A stretch of 64,000 nucleotides of DNA from Prorocentrum cordatum. Taxonomy: Eukaryota > Sar > Dinophyceae > Prorocentrales > Prorocentraceae. Both the position numbers and the translations under genes were made by a program. Location: positions 135,967 to 199,966 of the forward strand of contig CAUYUJ010004581.1 of assembly GCA_963575745.1 (NCBI GenBank), written 5' to 3'. Of this stretch, positions 20,791-30,989 are shown one piece after another (the stretch's first letter is position 1; every line of letters starts with the position of its first letter). The notes beneath the pieces are model-generated. The model had not been told where the DNA came from. It did no database searches and saw nothing but the letters and a program-made list of their open reading frames with translations.

Positions 20791-21710
20791 CTAGCTACGC
20801 AGTCGTTCAAGAAGACCTTTCGTGAGGCCAAGAACTGCTAAGGCGACCGGCCCCGACGACCAAACCCTCAATTCGCTGACCACCTTCCGCTTCCCGCGGA
20901 AGGTTTGAAAGTTAATCCTGTCTCGGCCTTGCAAAGGCGGCAATCCACTGACACGTTCGTCTTGCCAAACGAAAGACAATGTCCGGTGGGATTCTGGGCC
21001 CTGGAACTGGAACCTGCTAGGGCCCACGGCTGCGCCAACGAGCGATCCACATAACGTGCATTCAAAAGAATTTGGCTTCCACCGGAAATTAATGGTGGAA
21101 TTTGCTGCAGATGCGTCTTGGTGCATTTTGATAAACTGATTAACCGAGTTAGACATTAAGATAACACTGTCAGCCCAAATAAGATGAGATAGAAAAAGGT
21201 TTTCTTCAGGATCGAACTGAAAACCGCACCCTTGCGAGCGCAGCGCTCGGATTACAGGCTGCATAGCGCGCTCGACCATAGCATTGAACATATCGGGAGT
21301 TTCCACTCCCCCTTGCCCCCCCCCTCGAGCAATGGGAACCTGTCTGACAGAGGGGCGTCTGGAAAAGAGATCGAACGCAACGTGAAAGATACCTCCCGCG
21401 TGACTGCTTGGAATAATGTTGGGTGCGTGCCGCGCTCGTTGAGAATGTGCGCAAGATGCTCGTGGCGGATGGAACCGAATGCTGTCTTGACGTCAAGAGT
21501 TGCCACTGTCACGGGCAGGCCCAACTGGCGAGCGACAAAGATGGTCTGCGCAAGGATCGAAACGACGTCGTCGCACGAACACCCAGCTCTGAAACCGAAA
21601 AACGCAACCTCACATAATCTCATAGATGTTCGGATCGATGGTTGAAGGCTTCGCGCGTGCCACCTGGTGAACAAATCTAGCTTGAATGTGTAATTATTGG
21701 AACTGGTCAA
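20791..21710 (-). pseudogene. LINE-3 reverse transcriptase domain, frameshifted
   Basis: Frame 21710-21252 has FGFRAGCSCDDVVSILAQ, then motif A, VATLDVKTAFGSIRHEHL, with its Asp, then SDRFPLLEGGGKG. The frame shifts near 21300. The continuation (21306-20791) starts with ETPDMFNAMVERAMQPVI and motif C, HLIWADSVILMS, where the second catalytic Asp is replaced by Ser. The remaining thumb region is short and ends at a stop. Loss of the motif C Asp together with the shift means no polymerase activity. Confidence 0.85.
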
Positions 21711-22366
21711 AACTGCCTGGCTTCGTGTACTTGGGGTGGCCAGTCACGTCGACCACTTTCCATGGCGCCGGGCCTTCCAGATCATCACCTCGGCACCGGC
21801 CCTTGAGCAACCACCAGGTCTGCAGGACAACATGCAGAATAAGGCAGTGCCTGCAGAACCTCGGGTGGCACGCCGCCCCCCCCCCCCGAAACCTTCCCAC
21901 GCTTCATCCCAGCGCGCCCCGTCAAGACATGCGCAAATTCCAGCGCGGGCGGCTGCGTGCCATCCAAAATATAATTCCCCCACTCGCTACTAAGTCGTTC
22001 AAGCCGTGACCGCTGTGCCAAAGACACCAGGAAAAATCCGCAAAGCGTGACCCCCCGAACTCTCGCAACTTGTCCCTCCAGGGGCTCACGTCGGCCGTCG
22101 GAGTGCCATCGATGAGAAGATGAGTAGGTCTTGGCTTTCGGGGCCTCGCTGACGCAAGACGCTCCAATTGCCTCTCGGCCCTGATCTTCTGTGCTCTCCT
22201 GATCTCTGCTCGGAGTCGTTGGACAGCGCGCCGACGGTCTTCCCCGGCTGATTTCCCAATCTGGCGTCTGGCCTCGTTGATGGGGGCGTTGATGGAGACG
22301 TGGTGCTTGAATCTGCGCTGGCCGACCGCGGCGCGCTCGACGGACATGGCAAGGTCGAACATGCTC

Positions 22367-22531
22367 AAGGGCTCCTAAGTTCGCGCTTCGCGCTGCGCGA
22401 AGCGCGAAGCGCGAATAACTTCGCGCCCTCGCGCCGCCCCCCCAAAGGGACAAAAGGAGGACGAGGAGGAGGGGGAGGAGAAACGAGGACCGCGAAGCGC
22501 GAATAACTTCGCGCCCTCGGGGGAGCCCTTG
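22367..22531. mobile_element. small terminal-inverted-repeat element (MITE-like), copy 2
   Basis: Starts AAGGGCTCCTAAG and ends GGAGCCCTTG. It has the same internal foldback, purine stretch and twin GCGAATAACTTCGCGC words as the copy at 11511-11677. ATGCTC flanks it directly on both sides (22361-22366 and 22532-22537). On minus, LINE-3 linker coding sequence reads up to it (ERYQQRCLDCSGGTLAQPQS) and resumes after it (VERAAVGQRRFKHHVSINA), so it inserted into the LINE. Confidence 0.82.
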
Positions 22532-22979
22532 ATGCTCGACTGGGGTTGCGCCAAGGTGCCCCCCGAGCAATCCAAGCATCGCTGTTGGTAGCGCTCGCAG
22601 CACTCGGCTGAAATCGGCGCCCAACCGGTGAGCGCCGCCGCCCCAAACCTCAATGGTATAGGACAGGCTGGAAACTCGCACTCGCACCTGCCAACCAGTG
22701 GTCGGCGATCGGATTTCCCAAACAACTTCTCAGGAATAACATGCACGCGAGCCCGACCCACCACATTCTGAGAATAACATAAACAATCAAGATGCGACCT
22801 GGTGTCGGGCTGATTTCTGGCTCCCCGGGTCCACGTCTGGATAGATTTAGGTTGGATCGGAGAAGCTTCGGCGGGGGCCTGGAAGGCGCTATTGGCGCGA
22901 ACCCCCAGATCAGCCAATCACGATGCAACAGCCCGCGCGCTTCTCATGGGATGGTGCACCCTACGCCTGTGTAGACCGC

Positions 22980-23460
22980 ATAACCTGTGTTAGTGTCGAA
23001 GTTTGCGAGGATCTGTACGTTGGCGTCGACGCCCGCGATAAAGTTAAACTCGACAGAAGGACGTGCGCCACGATTTGTGGACGAAGCTCACGGATTCCAT
23101 GAATATCGCGCTAGCCCGCCCATCTTCTTCAAGATGGTCCAAAATATGTGCTGATATATTAATCGGATTACGCATAACCAGCCCACGTCAATGCACTCCA
23201 CAGGTGAAATCCCTGCGCGCCGACATCGAAGGAGTAAGAATAACAAAAGCGCAGTCACAATCATGCGCAGAAAATTCAATATTGCCGCTGTAAGTATACC
23301 CATGGACCCCCCCCCAAGTCGGAACCTCCTGAAGACAAGTCACGACGCCCCAAACATGGCTGCGGATAGCCTTGCAGATCTTCGCAGCATGAAACCATCC
23401 CTTGCGACGGGTGCTCCAAGAAATGAGGGCAGCACGTGGAACACTGAGGCTCTCGACCTC
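22980..23460 (-). pseudogene. LINE-3 APE-like endonuclease remnant
   Basis: Pieces in successive frames on minus: STRRKGWFHAAKICKAIRSH, then VTCLQEVPTWGGVHGY with a candidate catalytic Glu; DCAFVILTPSM; ASAIFMESVSFVHK; and FNFIAGVDANVQI near 23020, corresponding to the GDFN/GvDAN metal-site loop. Stops and shifts separate all pieces. Confidence 0.6.
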
Positions 23461-24538
23461 TCATTTCTGGCGGCGGTGGGCCCGCGGCTCCTTGGTCATG
23501 CCCTGGCCGTCCGACCCCAAAGCTGCCTGCGTGTTGACCTCTTTCCACCTCGCGTCGCCCGCGGAATCGACGATGCCCATTTCCACCTCGGCCTCCCCAG
23601 TCACGCCAAACAACATCCAATAGGGGTGGTGCGTCACTTGGCGTGGGCGTTCTGGTTCCCCGCCTTGACTTTCTCGTTCAAAGGCGCTTTCGCTTTTAAC
23701 GGGCTTGCTCTTGTGGCGGTTTCTGAACAACGGTCCATCGCTCACGGTCTTCGCACTTGTGCTCCGACCCCTCTTCCGACATGGGCTCTTTGAAGATCAA
23801 GGCGATCTCGACAGCGAACGGGGGCTCCACATTGACCCTAAATCGATTTGAACGGCCCCCGCCAAACTCAATGTCTTTTACCTTGGACTTCCATGGGCCC
23901 GGGAGCTCGGTGGCACAATTATCGACGCACGGTGGAGCTTCCATCCTGGAAGCGAAGCGAACGCCGGAGTCGCGCGCGCTAACTCCGGAGGGGCCCGCCC
24001 GCGCCCATTAGGGCATGGCGTGCAGGCCGTGGCCTCGACAGGGGAGATCGCCGAAGTATGCGGGCTTGTGAAACGCATGCCAGCTCACAGGATGTCCACC
24101 GCTCTGTGCGCCAAGCGGCCCGGATCCATCGTAGGTCGTTCGTGTTGTTGTGCTCGTATTGTCGTGGCTGGGTTGCCGCCCTGTTCCGTTCCTCTACGGC
24201 CTCGCTGTCCAGACTGCGCAGGATGATGCGGATATCGTCGTCCCATCGCTTCGGCCGCCCCCCATGCTGCCGTCGCCCACGTTGGCGCGCATTGAGATTC
24301 GGGTTCCAATCGAGCACATCGAGCACTCTCCGGGCCCAGCGCGTCGCGGGGTGGTGGGCCACCGTGTTCGCCCATTGCCATGCCATTTTTCGATGTATAT
24401 GCAATGCGTCTGGCACATCGTGCAAGAGCGTGAGTGATTCCGCCCGCCGCGTGCTTATGCGGATAAAGACGAACCGCAACTCCAGGTCGCCCCCCCTGAT
24501 GCTGGGCTGCGTGTCCTCGTCGTCGCGGCCTGCGTCTT

Positions 24539-25696
24539 TCAGATGGAATGGGTTGGGGGGAATGCTGCATGCGTCGGAATCGGTGGAATCGTTGGAGTCG
24601 CGTGGGTTGTAGATCCCTTGCCGTGGTGGCAGGTGTTGTTTAAGTCTGCTGCTGGGTCGTGGTGCTGTGTTGGTGCAGCTGTGCGCCTCCTCGGTGCCCC
24701 TATGATTATTCCGATCATGCGTCGTTGCGTTCGTCGCAACTGCTGCTTGAGGGGTTCTGTCAGAGCCCAGGCTTCCGCGCCGTACGTCGTAGTTGGGATA
24801 GCTGTGCTCCTGCATAGTCGCAGTCGATGTCTCCAAGGGTAGTGTTTGCTGGTGAATTCTTGTCGGTGGCCGCTAAAACAAGCCCACGCACCTCGAATCC
24901 GGCGCTTGACTTCGGTCGCGGGGGCGTCGTTGAAGGTGGTCGTCTGGCCTGAGTATTTGATGGCGCTGGTTCGTGGTCGGATTTCGACGTCCATCCCTGC
25001 TACTGTAGCCGCCCGGTCGCGGTTGCGAGGCTGGTCGGTCATGATTTTGGTTCTGGCCAGGTGTAGCTCTAACCCATGTGACTTGGCAGACGTGAGCAAG
25101 TCGGAAAGCATTTTTTTCAAATTGTGCAGTGCTTGGCTGGTCAGCAATATGTCGTCTGCGGACTGGAGGTCCGTGAGTGTGGGGTCGTCGGCGTGGCCCA
25201 ACTGGGCGCCCTGGTGTTTCCTCTGCCAGTCTGGGGCCAGCGGTGCTAGGATATGTTGTAGCGTGGCGTTGAAAAGTAATGAACTCAACGGCTCCCCTTG
25301 TTTTGAGCCGCGGCGGAGGTTGAAGCGTCTGCCGGCGGCGTCGGCGCGCGCCGCGGCTGCCTGGTCGCGACGCAAGCGCCTGAGAAGGTCCGCGCACCCC
25401 CGCGGAAAGCCCTGGCCGTGCAGTGCTGTCCACAAGCTGCCGCGTTCAACTGTGGCGACGGCGTTTTTGAAACCTATGGCGGCCACCCATAGATGCTGGT
25501 CCCATTCAGCAGCTCTTTCTCGTAAAACCAGAAAAAAAAAGAAATGATCGCGCCTGCCCTGGCCAGGTCGGAAACCAGCTTGGTCGTCAGGTTGTTGTCG
25601 ATCTAAGGATGGTCGCAATGTTGTGCGGTAGTCTGATGAAGAGCTTGCATAGCATTGGCGAGGCACAGATCGGGCGGTAATTCTGGGGAAATGCAA
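24539..25696 (-). pseudogene. LINE-4 reverse transcriptase, longest open piece
   Basis: 385 codons. An overlapping frame just upstream (26132-25587) gives KTVITEIPKSGDFAFPQNYR and PICASPMLCKLF. This frame has DQAGFRPGQGRRDH, motif A as AIGFKNAVATVERG (the expected Asp is replaced by Gly), RRGSKQGEPLSSLLFN (motif B), SADDILLTSQALHNLKK (motif C, both Asp kept), then YGAEAWALTEPLKQQLRRTQ. The motif A change alone should abolish polymerase activity. Confidence 0.87.
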
Positions 25697-26499
25697 AGTC
25701 CCCCGACTTAGGAATTTCTGTGATGACGGTTTTCCTCCAGCTGGCTGGCGTGGGAGCGTCTACCTTGATGGCTGTGTCGTACAAGTTCAAAAGAGCGCGT
25801 TGGAGTTCTCGGCCTGGCTGTTGGAGCATCTCAGCCCGACTGCCGTTGGTGTCGGGTGCATTGCCGCCCCTGAGTTGCAAGATTTCGGCGTTGAGCCCTG
25901 CTTCAGTGAAGGGTGGGATCTCTCGCAGCGCGCGCGCTGCGTCTGCTTGTCCATGCCGCGCGGTGGAAGAGGCGTGCAACTTGGAATGAAGTTTGCGAAT
26001 GTGTCCGCGATTCCTTGTCTTGATGTCCGCTTGGCACCGTCGCCCCCACAACATGTCAGGAATGAGCGTCTTCTTTCTCGGCTCTTGACGGAGCTGATGT
26101 GCTTTAGGCCCTTGCGCTGCTCCAGAATGCACTTGATGCGATCCCTCCGGCTGGCGCGCTTTTGCCGTCGGATGTTCTGCTGGATGTTTCGGCTGATCGA
26201 TCGTCGGGTTGCGGTGTCTGCGGCGGGTGTGCCTTGGCGCCGTTTAGCAAAGCCTGCAATGACGTCGTCGTGGAGTTGGTGCTTGGGGTCTTTTGCAGCG
26301 GTTGCGCCTGTGCGCGACGGCATCGCTTCGGCGTTCGCGCCGTTGGCTGCAGAAATGCGCATGCTGTTCTCGATGATGTTGCTCAGCTCCTGCGGGTCTG
26401 TCGGCAACTCTCCGCTTGGCAGTGGGAGGCCCGGGCAACGATGGCACCTGTCGATGTTGACGTTCGCCCCGCACTGGCTGCGGGAAGCAACGTTTGAAC

Positions 26500-27235
26500 A
26501 CGTGCTCCTCGAAGAGCGAAGCGAATGCGGAGCGCAGCGGCTCTGCGGTCCGAGTTGAGATCAACGATGTTCGAGGACTCGGCGTCGACGCACAGAGGGA
26601 GCAGGCTTCGATCCACAAGTATAGAATCGTTTTGTCGTGGGTTCCCCGCGGCCGCGGTGCAAGCAATCTGCTGATCAAGCGGTTTGCGGAAGAACGTGCT
26701 CGTGATCGCGCGCCTCTCGGTTGTGGCTCAATGCTGCAGCCGTTGACCTCTGGAATTCTCTTCGCCGTATCCGTGGGCACCTACAAATCGAGACGAAACA
26801 TGGTCGGCTGTCCGCGATTCGCCCGTAGGTGTTTGCTCCAACCGAGGTTGTGCACCAGCCTGAGAGACAGAAGTCTGTAACAAGAATGGTCCGTATGTTG
26901 CGCGCGCGGGCCTCCTTGAGCATGGCACCAATCCCGTCGCACATGCCTTGTATGTGTGCGTCGGTGCACCCGGAGTTCGGAAAATATGCGGAAATCAACT
27001 GTTTCGGATGCGCCCCTTTTTGATGATCATTGCAGCGAGCCTCGCGTTGACGGCCTGGAACTCCGATGTGTAGGACTTCCAACGTTTGCGTACGATGATT
27101 GCGACACCATGGCGCCGCCTGTCATTTCCAGGGCCTGCGAAAGTGTGCCCCTCGTTCGTGCTCCACAGTTCCTTTTGCTCTGCCCTCCAAGTTTCGTTGA
27201 TCAGGATGGCGTCCTAGTGCTGATTCTGTCGGTTG
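26500..27235 (-). pseudogene. LINE-4 APE endonuclease, frameshifted
   Basis: AILINETW (about 27.21 kb) carries the metal-binding Glu. RRRHGVAIIV follows, then LISAYFPNSGCTDAHIQ (about 27.0 kb) and ILVTDF, where GDFN would be expected. In another frame, ANTYGRIADSRP; in a third, RQNDSILVDRSLLPLC (about 26.61 kb) followed by DLNSDRRAAALRIRF, the terminal SDHRAV-type motif with His replaced by Arg. The family nicks target DNA; here both key motifs are altered. Confidence 0.78.
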
Positions 27236-27499
27236 GTCGGTCGTGCTGCTCGCTTGTCGATGCTGCTGAGCCGTGGGATCAATGACGTCAGACTCGTTGC
27301 ATGAGGCCTCGAGTTGGCCGTTGGTCCGTTCGCTCCGGGAGGGGCAGGTCAGAGGGAGGGGCCGGGTAAGGCAAGTGTGAGAGCCGTCGTCTGCGTCGCC
27401 GCGTCCGCCAAGTTCACAACATGGCGGTCGAAATCGCAATGATGCGACAGGGAAGTCGCTTTCTACATTTCTGTACTCTCCTCGTCCTCCTCCTACTGT

Positions 27500-28190
27500 G
27501 GGTGTTGGTGGTTGTGTACGGGGGTCGGTGTTGGGTGTGGTTGGTGTTGCTGGTCGGTGTTGGTCAGTCTGGTTGGCAGTGGACGTCGCTACTGGCTGTC
27601 TGTGGGGGTCGCTACTGGTCGGTGCAGGTCGGTGCAGGTTGATGGTCGATTGTTGGGTTAGTTGGTTGATCGCTAGTCGGCACTGGTTGTCTGTGGAGGT
27701 CGCTGTTGGTTAGTCTTGATCGGTCTGGTGTCGGGGCTGGTGGTCGGTAGTTAGGCTGGTCGGCTGGTCACTGGTCGGCGCTGGTGGTCTGTGGAGGTCG
27801 CTACTGGTGGTCGGTGGTAGTCGTTGCTGGTTGTTGCCACTTGTCGGTGGTCGGTCTGGTGGTCCGTGTTTGAGTTGGTCGAACTGCCTCTGGTCGATTT
27901 GCAGGTCGGCAGGTGGAGGTGGAGGTGGTAAGTCGGATGGTGGAGGTCTGGGGTTTGAATGCTGAGCTGGCTGGTGGAAGCCGGTCACTGGTCGACAGGT
28001 GGACGTGGAGGTGGAGGTGGAAGAGTCGGATGGTGGAGGTCCGAGGTCGGGGTGCCGAGCTGCTGGAGGCTGGAGGTCGACTGGCGGAGGTTTAAGTGAA
28101 ACGTCGTATGTTGGAGGTCTGAGGTCGGAGTGTTGAGTTGGTGCAAGCTGGAGGTCGATAGGTGAATATCCCCTTGGTCTTCCGATCTGC
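27500..28190. repeat. degenerate GGTCGGT/GTTGGT array
   Basis: Low-complexity + strand made of GGTCGGT, GGTGGTCGG, GTTGGT and GGAGGTCG words. A unit of about 60-75 bases containing GGTCTGTGGAGGTCGCT is visible at 27595, 27690 and 27788. It overlaps the 3' part of the minus ORF that ends at 27985. Confidence 0.75.
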
Positions 28191-28479
28191 TGAAGTTGTC
28201 TATGTTGAAGAACTGTGGTGTGACAGTTGACGCTGAGGTTTCCCCAGAATTGCCCGTTTGACCAGCCCTGGAACTCTGTAACTTATTCAAGACCTCATTG
28301 CATTTCCCCTGGAGGTCCGCGATCCCCTCGGAATAACCATCGATCTTTCCCGACAATGTTCCCAGTTGGTCCTCGACCGGCTTCAACTGCTCGCCGACGG
28401 CGACCTCCACGGTCCCCTTGATGTGGTTAGCGATCTTCTGGAAGAACTCATCCTCGGTCATGTTCCCGATGGATGCCAT
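27985..28479 (-). CDS. coiled-coil ORF upstream of LINE-4
   Basis: With the ATG at 28479 the protein starts MASIGNMTEDEFFQKIANHI, followed by a regular heptad region: VAVGEQLKPVEDQLG, then GKIDGYSEGIADLQGKC. About 85 residues look like genuine protein. The rest (LHQLNTPTSDL, STSSLQQLGTPTSDL) is translation of the GGTCG-type repeat. It lies on the same strand 0.75 kb upstream of the LINE-4 endonuclease, so an ORF1-like role in that element is possible. No RRM or zinc knuckle is seen. Confidence 0.5.
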   Translation of the reverse strand: MASIGNMTEDEFFQKIANHIKGTVEVAVGEQLKPVEDQLGTLSGKIDGYSEGIADLQGKCNEVLNKLQSSRAGQTGNSGETSASTVTPQFFNIDNFSRSEDQGDIHLSTSSLHQLNTPTSDLQHTTFHLNLRQSTSSLQQLGTPTSDLHHPTLPPPPPRPPVDQ

Positions 28480-28579
28480 GTTGATGTCGGATAGAAGAGA
28501 CGCAGAGAACATGAAAATCAACAAACACTGCGATGTGTGAAGTAAAGAGGTGTTCGATGTTGGTCTCCTCCTGCAAGAG

Positions 28580-28745
28580 ATGACCTCCTCCCCCTCCTCC
28601 TCTTCCTTCTCCTCTTCCTTCTCCTCCTCCTCCTCCTCTCATCCTCAACCTCCCCCTCCTCTCCTCTCATCCTCAACCTCCTCCTCCTCCTCCTCTTCCT
28701 CCTCTCCTCCTCAACCTCCCCCTCCGTCCACCTCCGACCTCCTCC
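28580..28745. repeat. CTC microsatellite
   Basis: CTCCTC with TTC and CAACCTCC interruptions. Confidence 0.92.
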
Positions 28746-28785
28746 ATTTTCACCCCGTTCCCTCCTCCTCCTCCTCCAAAATTTT

Positions 28786-28965
28786 ACCCTCGGCCCTCCT
28801 CGAGGATCGGAGAGGGATTTCGGATGCTCTCGGACGGTCCGTGGACGTTTTGATCCTTTTCGGGCCTAAGTTCTACCCTCGGCCCTCCTCGAGGCGGGGA
28901 GGGATTTCGGACGTTCTCGGACGGTTCTTGGACGTTTCGGCTTTTTCAGGCCTCCCGGGACTTTC
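28786..28965 (+). repeat. tandem duplication, unit about 88 bp
   Basis: ACCCTCGGCCCTCCTCGAGG, then GGGATTTCGGA, CTCTCGGACGGT and TGGACGTTT, occur at 28788 and again at 28876. Confidence 0.8.
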
Positions 28966-29039
28966 GGGGACCTGCGGGGATCCGGGGCGGGAGCAAAACT
29001 TACCACCCCATTCCCTCTTCCTCCTCCTCCTCCTCGACT

Positions 29040-29180
29040 ATCTCCTTGCCCCATCCTCCTCCTCCTCCTCCTCCTCCTCCTCCTCCTCGTCCTCCTCCTC
29101 CCCCTCCTCTTCCTCCTCCTCCTCCGCCTCCTCCTCCTCCTCCTCCTTCTCCTCCTCCTCATCCTCGTCCCCCGCTTCCA
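29040..29180. repeat. CTC microsatellite
   Basis: A pure CTCCTC run with a few TTC and GTC steps. Confidence 0.93.
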
Positions 29181-29444
29181 CATCCCCCCCCTTCGCGGGG
29201 AAAGAAGATTTAGGGGAGAGGAGGTCGGAGAGGAGACATCCGCCAGCCCCCTTGTGGGGCCATCATGCTGCGCGGATCATGCTTGCTGCTCCCTGCTCCA
29301 GATCCAGTTTCAAGTCTCCATGTTATCGTCCTACGGCAACTTGTTAATTTCTGTCCGCGCGAGGGGGGGAGCCCCCAACAGGCATTCCACCTCCCCTGGA
29401 GTTGCCGAACTTCCTGCGGGGACGTGGGACATGTAAAAATACAC

Positions 29445-29875
29445 GAGAATCGCGCGCCCCCGAGGCCACGATCCCAAATACATTATACAAGATTCGCGCC
29501 CCCGAGACCACGGTTGCTAGTGAATTGCACAATGTTCGCGTTTCCGAGGCCACGATCTCATCTAAATCACCCTAAATTCGCATCCTCAAAAGCCACGATC
29601 CCTGGTAAATGTTGCACTGCTCGCGTTCCCGACGCCACGACCTCTCGCAAATGATACAATATTCGCGTCCCCGAGGACACACCCCCTAGCAAATGATTCA
29701 ATATTCGCGTCCCCGAGGCCACGATCCTGTGTAAACTACTCCACATTCGCGCCTCCGAGGCAACGATTCTCAGTACATTGGAGCATGTTCGATCCCCCGA
29801 GGCCACGACCCCTTGAAAATTACAAGATTCGCGTCTCCGAGACCACGATCCATCGTAAATTACAAAATCCGCCGA
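29445..29875 (+). repeat. 50-bp satellite, array 1, about nine copies
   Basis: The unit is close to CACGATCC, 8-10 variable bases ending in AAAT, 8-10 bases, then ATTCGCGTCCCCGAGGC. It repeats every 46-52 bases with 70-85% identity by eye. A second array of the same family is at 30690-30985. Confidence 0.85.
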
Positions 29876-30009
29876 ACCGGTCGGCGTGAGGAAGACGCTC
29901 GTCTGTTCGTGGTCGTCGTTGTAGTCGTCGTCGTCGTCGCCGTCGCCATTTCTTCTTTCCCTTGAGCTTTCCAAGCCCGTCAGCCCACGGGGAATCCTCG
30001 CCGGCGCCG

Positions 30010-30410
30010 TTCGCCCTGTTTCCCTGGACTTTCCTCTTTACGCGCGCGACCTACAGCGAAATTGAGCAACGTTGTCATTGAATCGAGGGAAGCTCCTTCC
30101 CTTTGATCCCTTCCCGGCCTGGTGGGGGGGATCACGGGGGATACTGGGGTGGTGGTCCTGGGTGGTGGTACCGAGGCAAGTCCTGGGTCAGAATACCATC
30201 CTCCTGGGCGCATCCTAGGCCCTCTTACGTAACCTGTGCTTTCCTTTTGAAACGCGCTAGCTGAAGCGAAATTACGCAACATTGTAATTCAAACGAACGG
30301 GTGTCCCTTCCCTTTGATCCCTTCCCCGCCAGGGGGGGTCCCAGGGGAGACGCGGAGGCTGGTCCTGGGGGTTGGTCCCTGGGCAGGTCTCAGGTCAGAC
30401 TGCCATCCTC
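30010..30410 (+). repeat. tandem duplication, unit about 211 bp
   Basis: GCGAAATT(G/A)(A/C)GCAAC(G/A)TTGT at 30057 and 30268. Each is followed by TTCCCTTTGATCCCTTCCC, a GGGGGG tract, CCTGGG(T/G)GT and GGTCAGA(A/C)T(A/G)CCATCC. Confidence 0.8.
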
Positions 30411-30640
30411 CTCTTCCTTCACCTCCTCCCCCTCCTCGGCGTCCTCCTCCTCCTCCTCCTCATCTTGCAGCTCCTCCTGTCCCCCCTCCTCCTGATCCTT
30501 CTCCTCCAAAAAACTCCTCCTGCTGCCCCCCTCACCCCTCCCCCTCCCCCTCCTCCTCCTCCTCCTCCTCCTCCTCCTCCTCCTCCTCCTCCTTCTCCTC
30601 CTCGCTCCTCCGCCTCCTCCTCCTCCTCCTTCTCATCATC
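30410..30640. repeat. CTC microsatellite
   Basis: A long interrupted CTCCTC run, densest at 30540-30600. Confidence 0.92.
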
Positions 30641-30689
30641 CTCGTCGTCGGCGTCGTCGTCTTCAAGGTCTGCGGCACTGGCTGTAAGG

Positions 30690-30985
30690 CCTTCACAATA
30701 CTAGATTCCCCCAGGCCGCGATCCTTCGCAAATAATGCTGTATTCGCCCCCCCGAGAGATTCCTGTTTACATTACACTAGATTCGCACCCCATATACCAC
30801 GATCCCGTGCAAACAAATACACCGTGTTTGCGCTTTCGAGGACACGATCCTTTCTGTAAATTACACTCTACTCGCATTCCCGAGGCCGTGACCCCTTGCA
30901 AGTCACACACTATTCGCGCCTCCAAGGCTACGATCCCTGGTACATTATGCCGTGTTCGCGTCCCCGAGGCCACAGTCTTTTATGA
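30690..30985 (+). repeat. 50-bp satellite, array 2, about six copies
   Basis: The same unit as 29445-29875 (CACGATCC ... ATTCGCGTCCCCGAGGC), more diverged at the left edge. Confidence 0.8.
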
Positions 30986-30989
30986 ATTT

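Larger units (their letters stand above)
19840..23960 (-). mobile_element. degenerate LINE (LINE-3 of this window) with APE, RT and RNase H-like parts
   Basis: On minus, from right to left: a leader with RSNRFRVNVEPP (about 23.87 kb), endonuclease (about 23.45-22.98 kb), linker (about 22.9-21.95 kb), reverse transcriptase (about 21.7-20.85 kb), a tail with NPLEWDARQGRVSYY (about 20.2 kb), REFNQRVDYRANVIMD (about 19.97 kb) and a final HCDGGRRGSACSASAWV (about 19.88 kb). Every segment is in a different frame from its neighbour or crossed by stops, so it is dead. A 165-bp inverted-repeat element sits in the linker. The 3' end is lost in the CTC microsatellite. The sequence differs from the other LINEs here, so it is a separate lineage. 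Confidence 0.83.
24030..27235 (-). mobile_element. degenerate LINE (LINE-4 of this window) with APE and RT, RTE/CR1-like tail
   Basis: From right to left on minus: endonuclease (about 27.23-26.52 kb), linker (26.4-25.75 kb), reverse transcriptase (25.70-24.9 kb), then the tail segment TQRRMIGIIIGAP (about 24.72 kb) and a C-terminal block with KMAWQWANTVAHHP and RPKRWDDDIR (about 24.38-24.22 kb). That tail order (YG.E.W, TQRRM, WAGHVAR-like, GRPxxRWDDD) is the one known from RTE/CR1-type elements. No RNase H is present. Frames change at least four times, so it is inactive. It is unrelated in sequence to LINE-1 and LINE-3. Confidence 0.86.

Noticed and set aside
29445-30985. Regularly spaced conserved words as a CRISPR array
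   Set aside because: The units are degenerate along their whole length, spacing varies, and the context is eukaryotic. It is a satellite.
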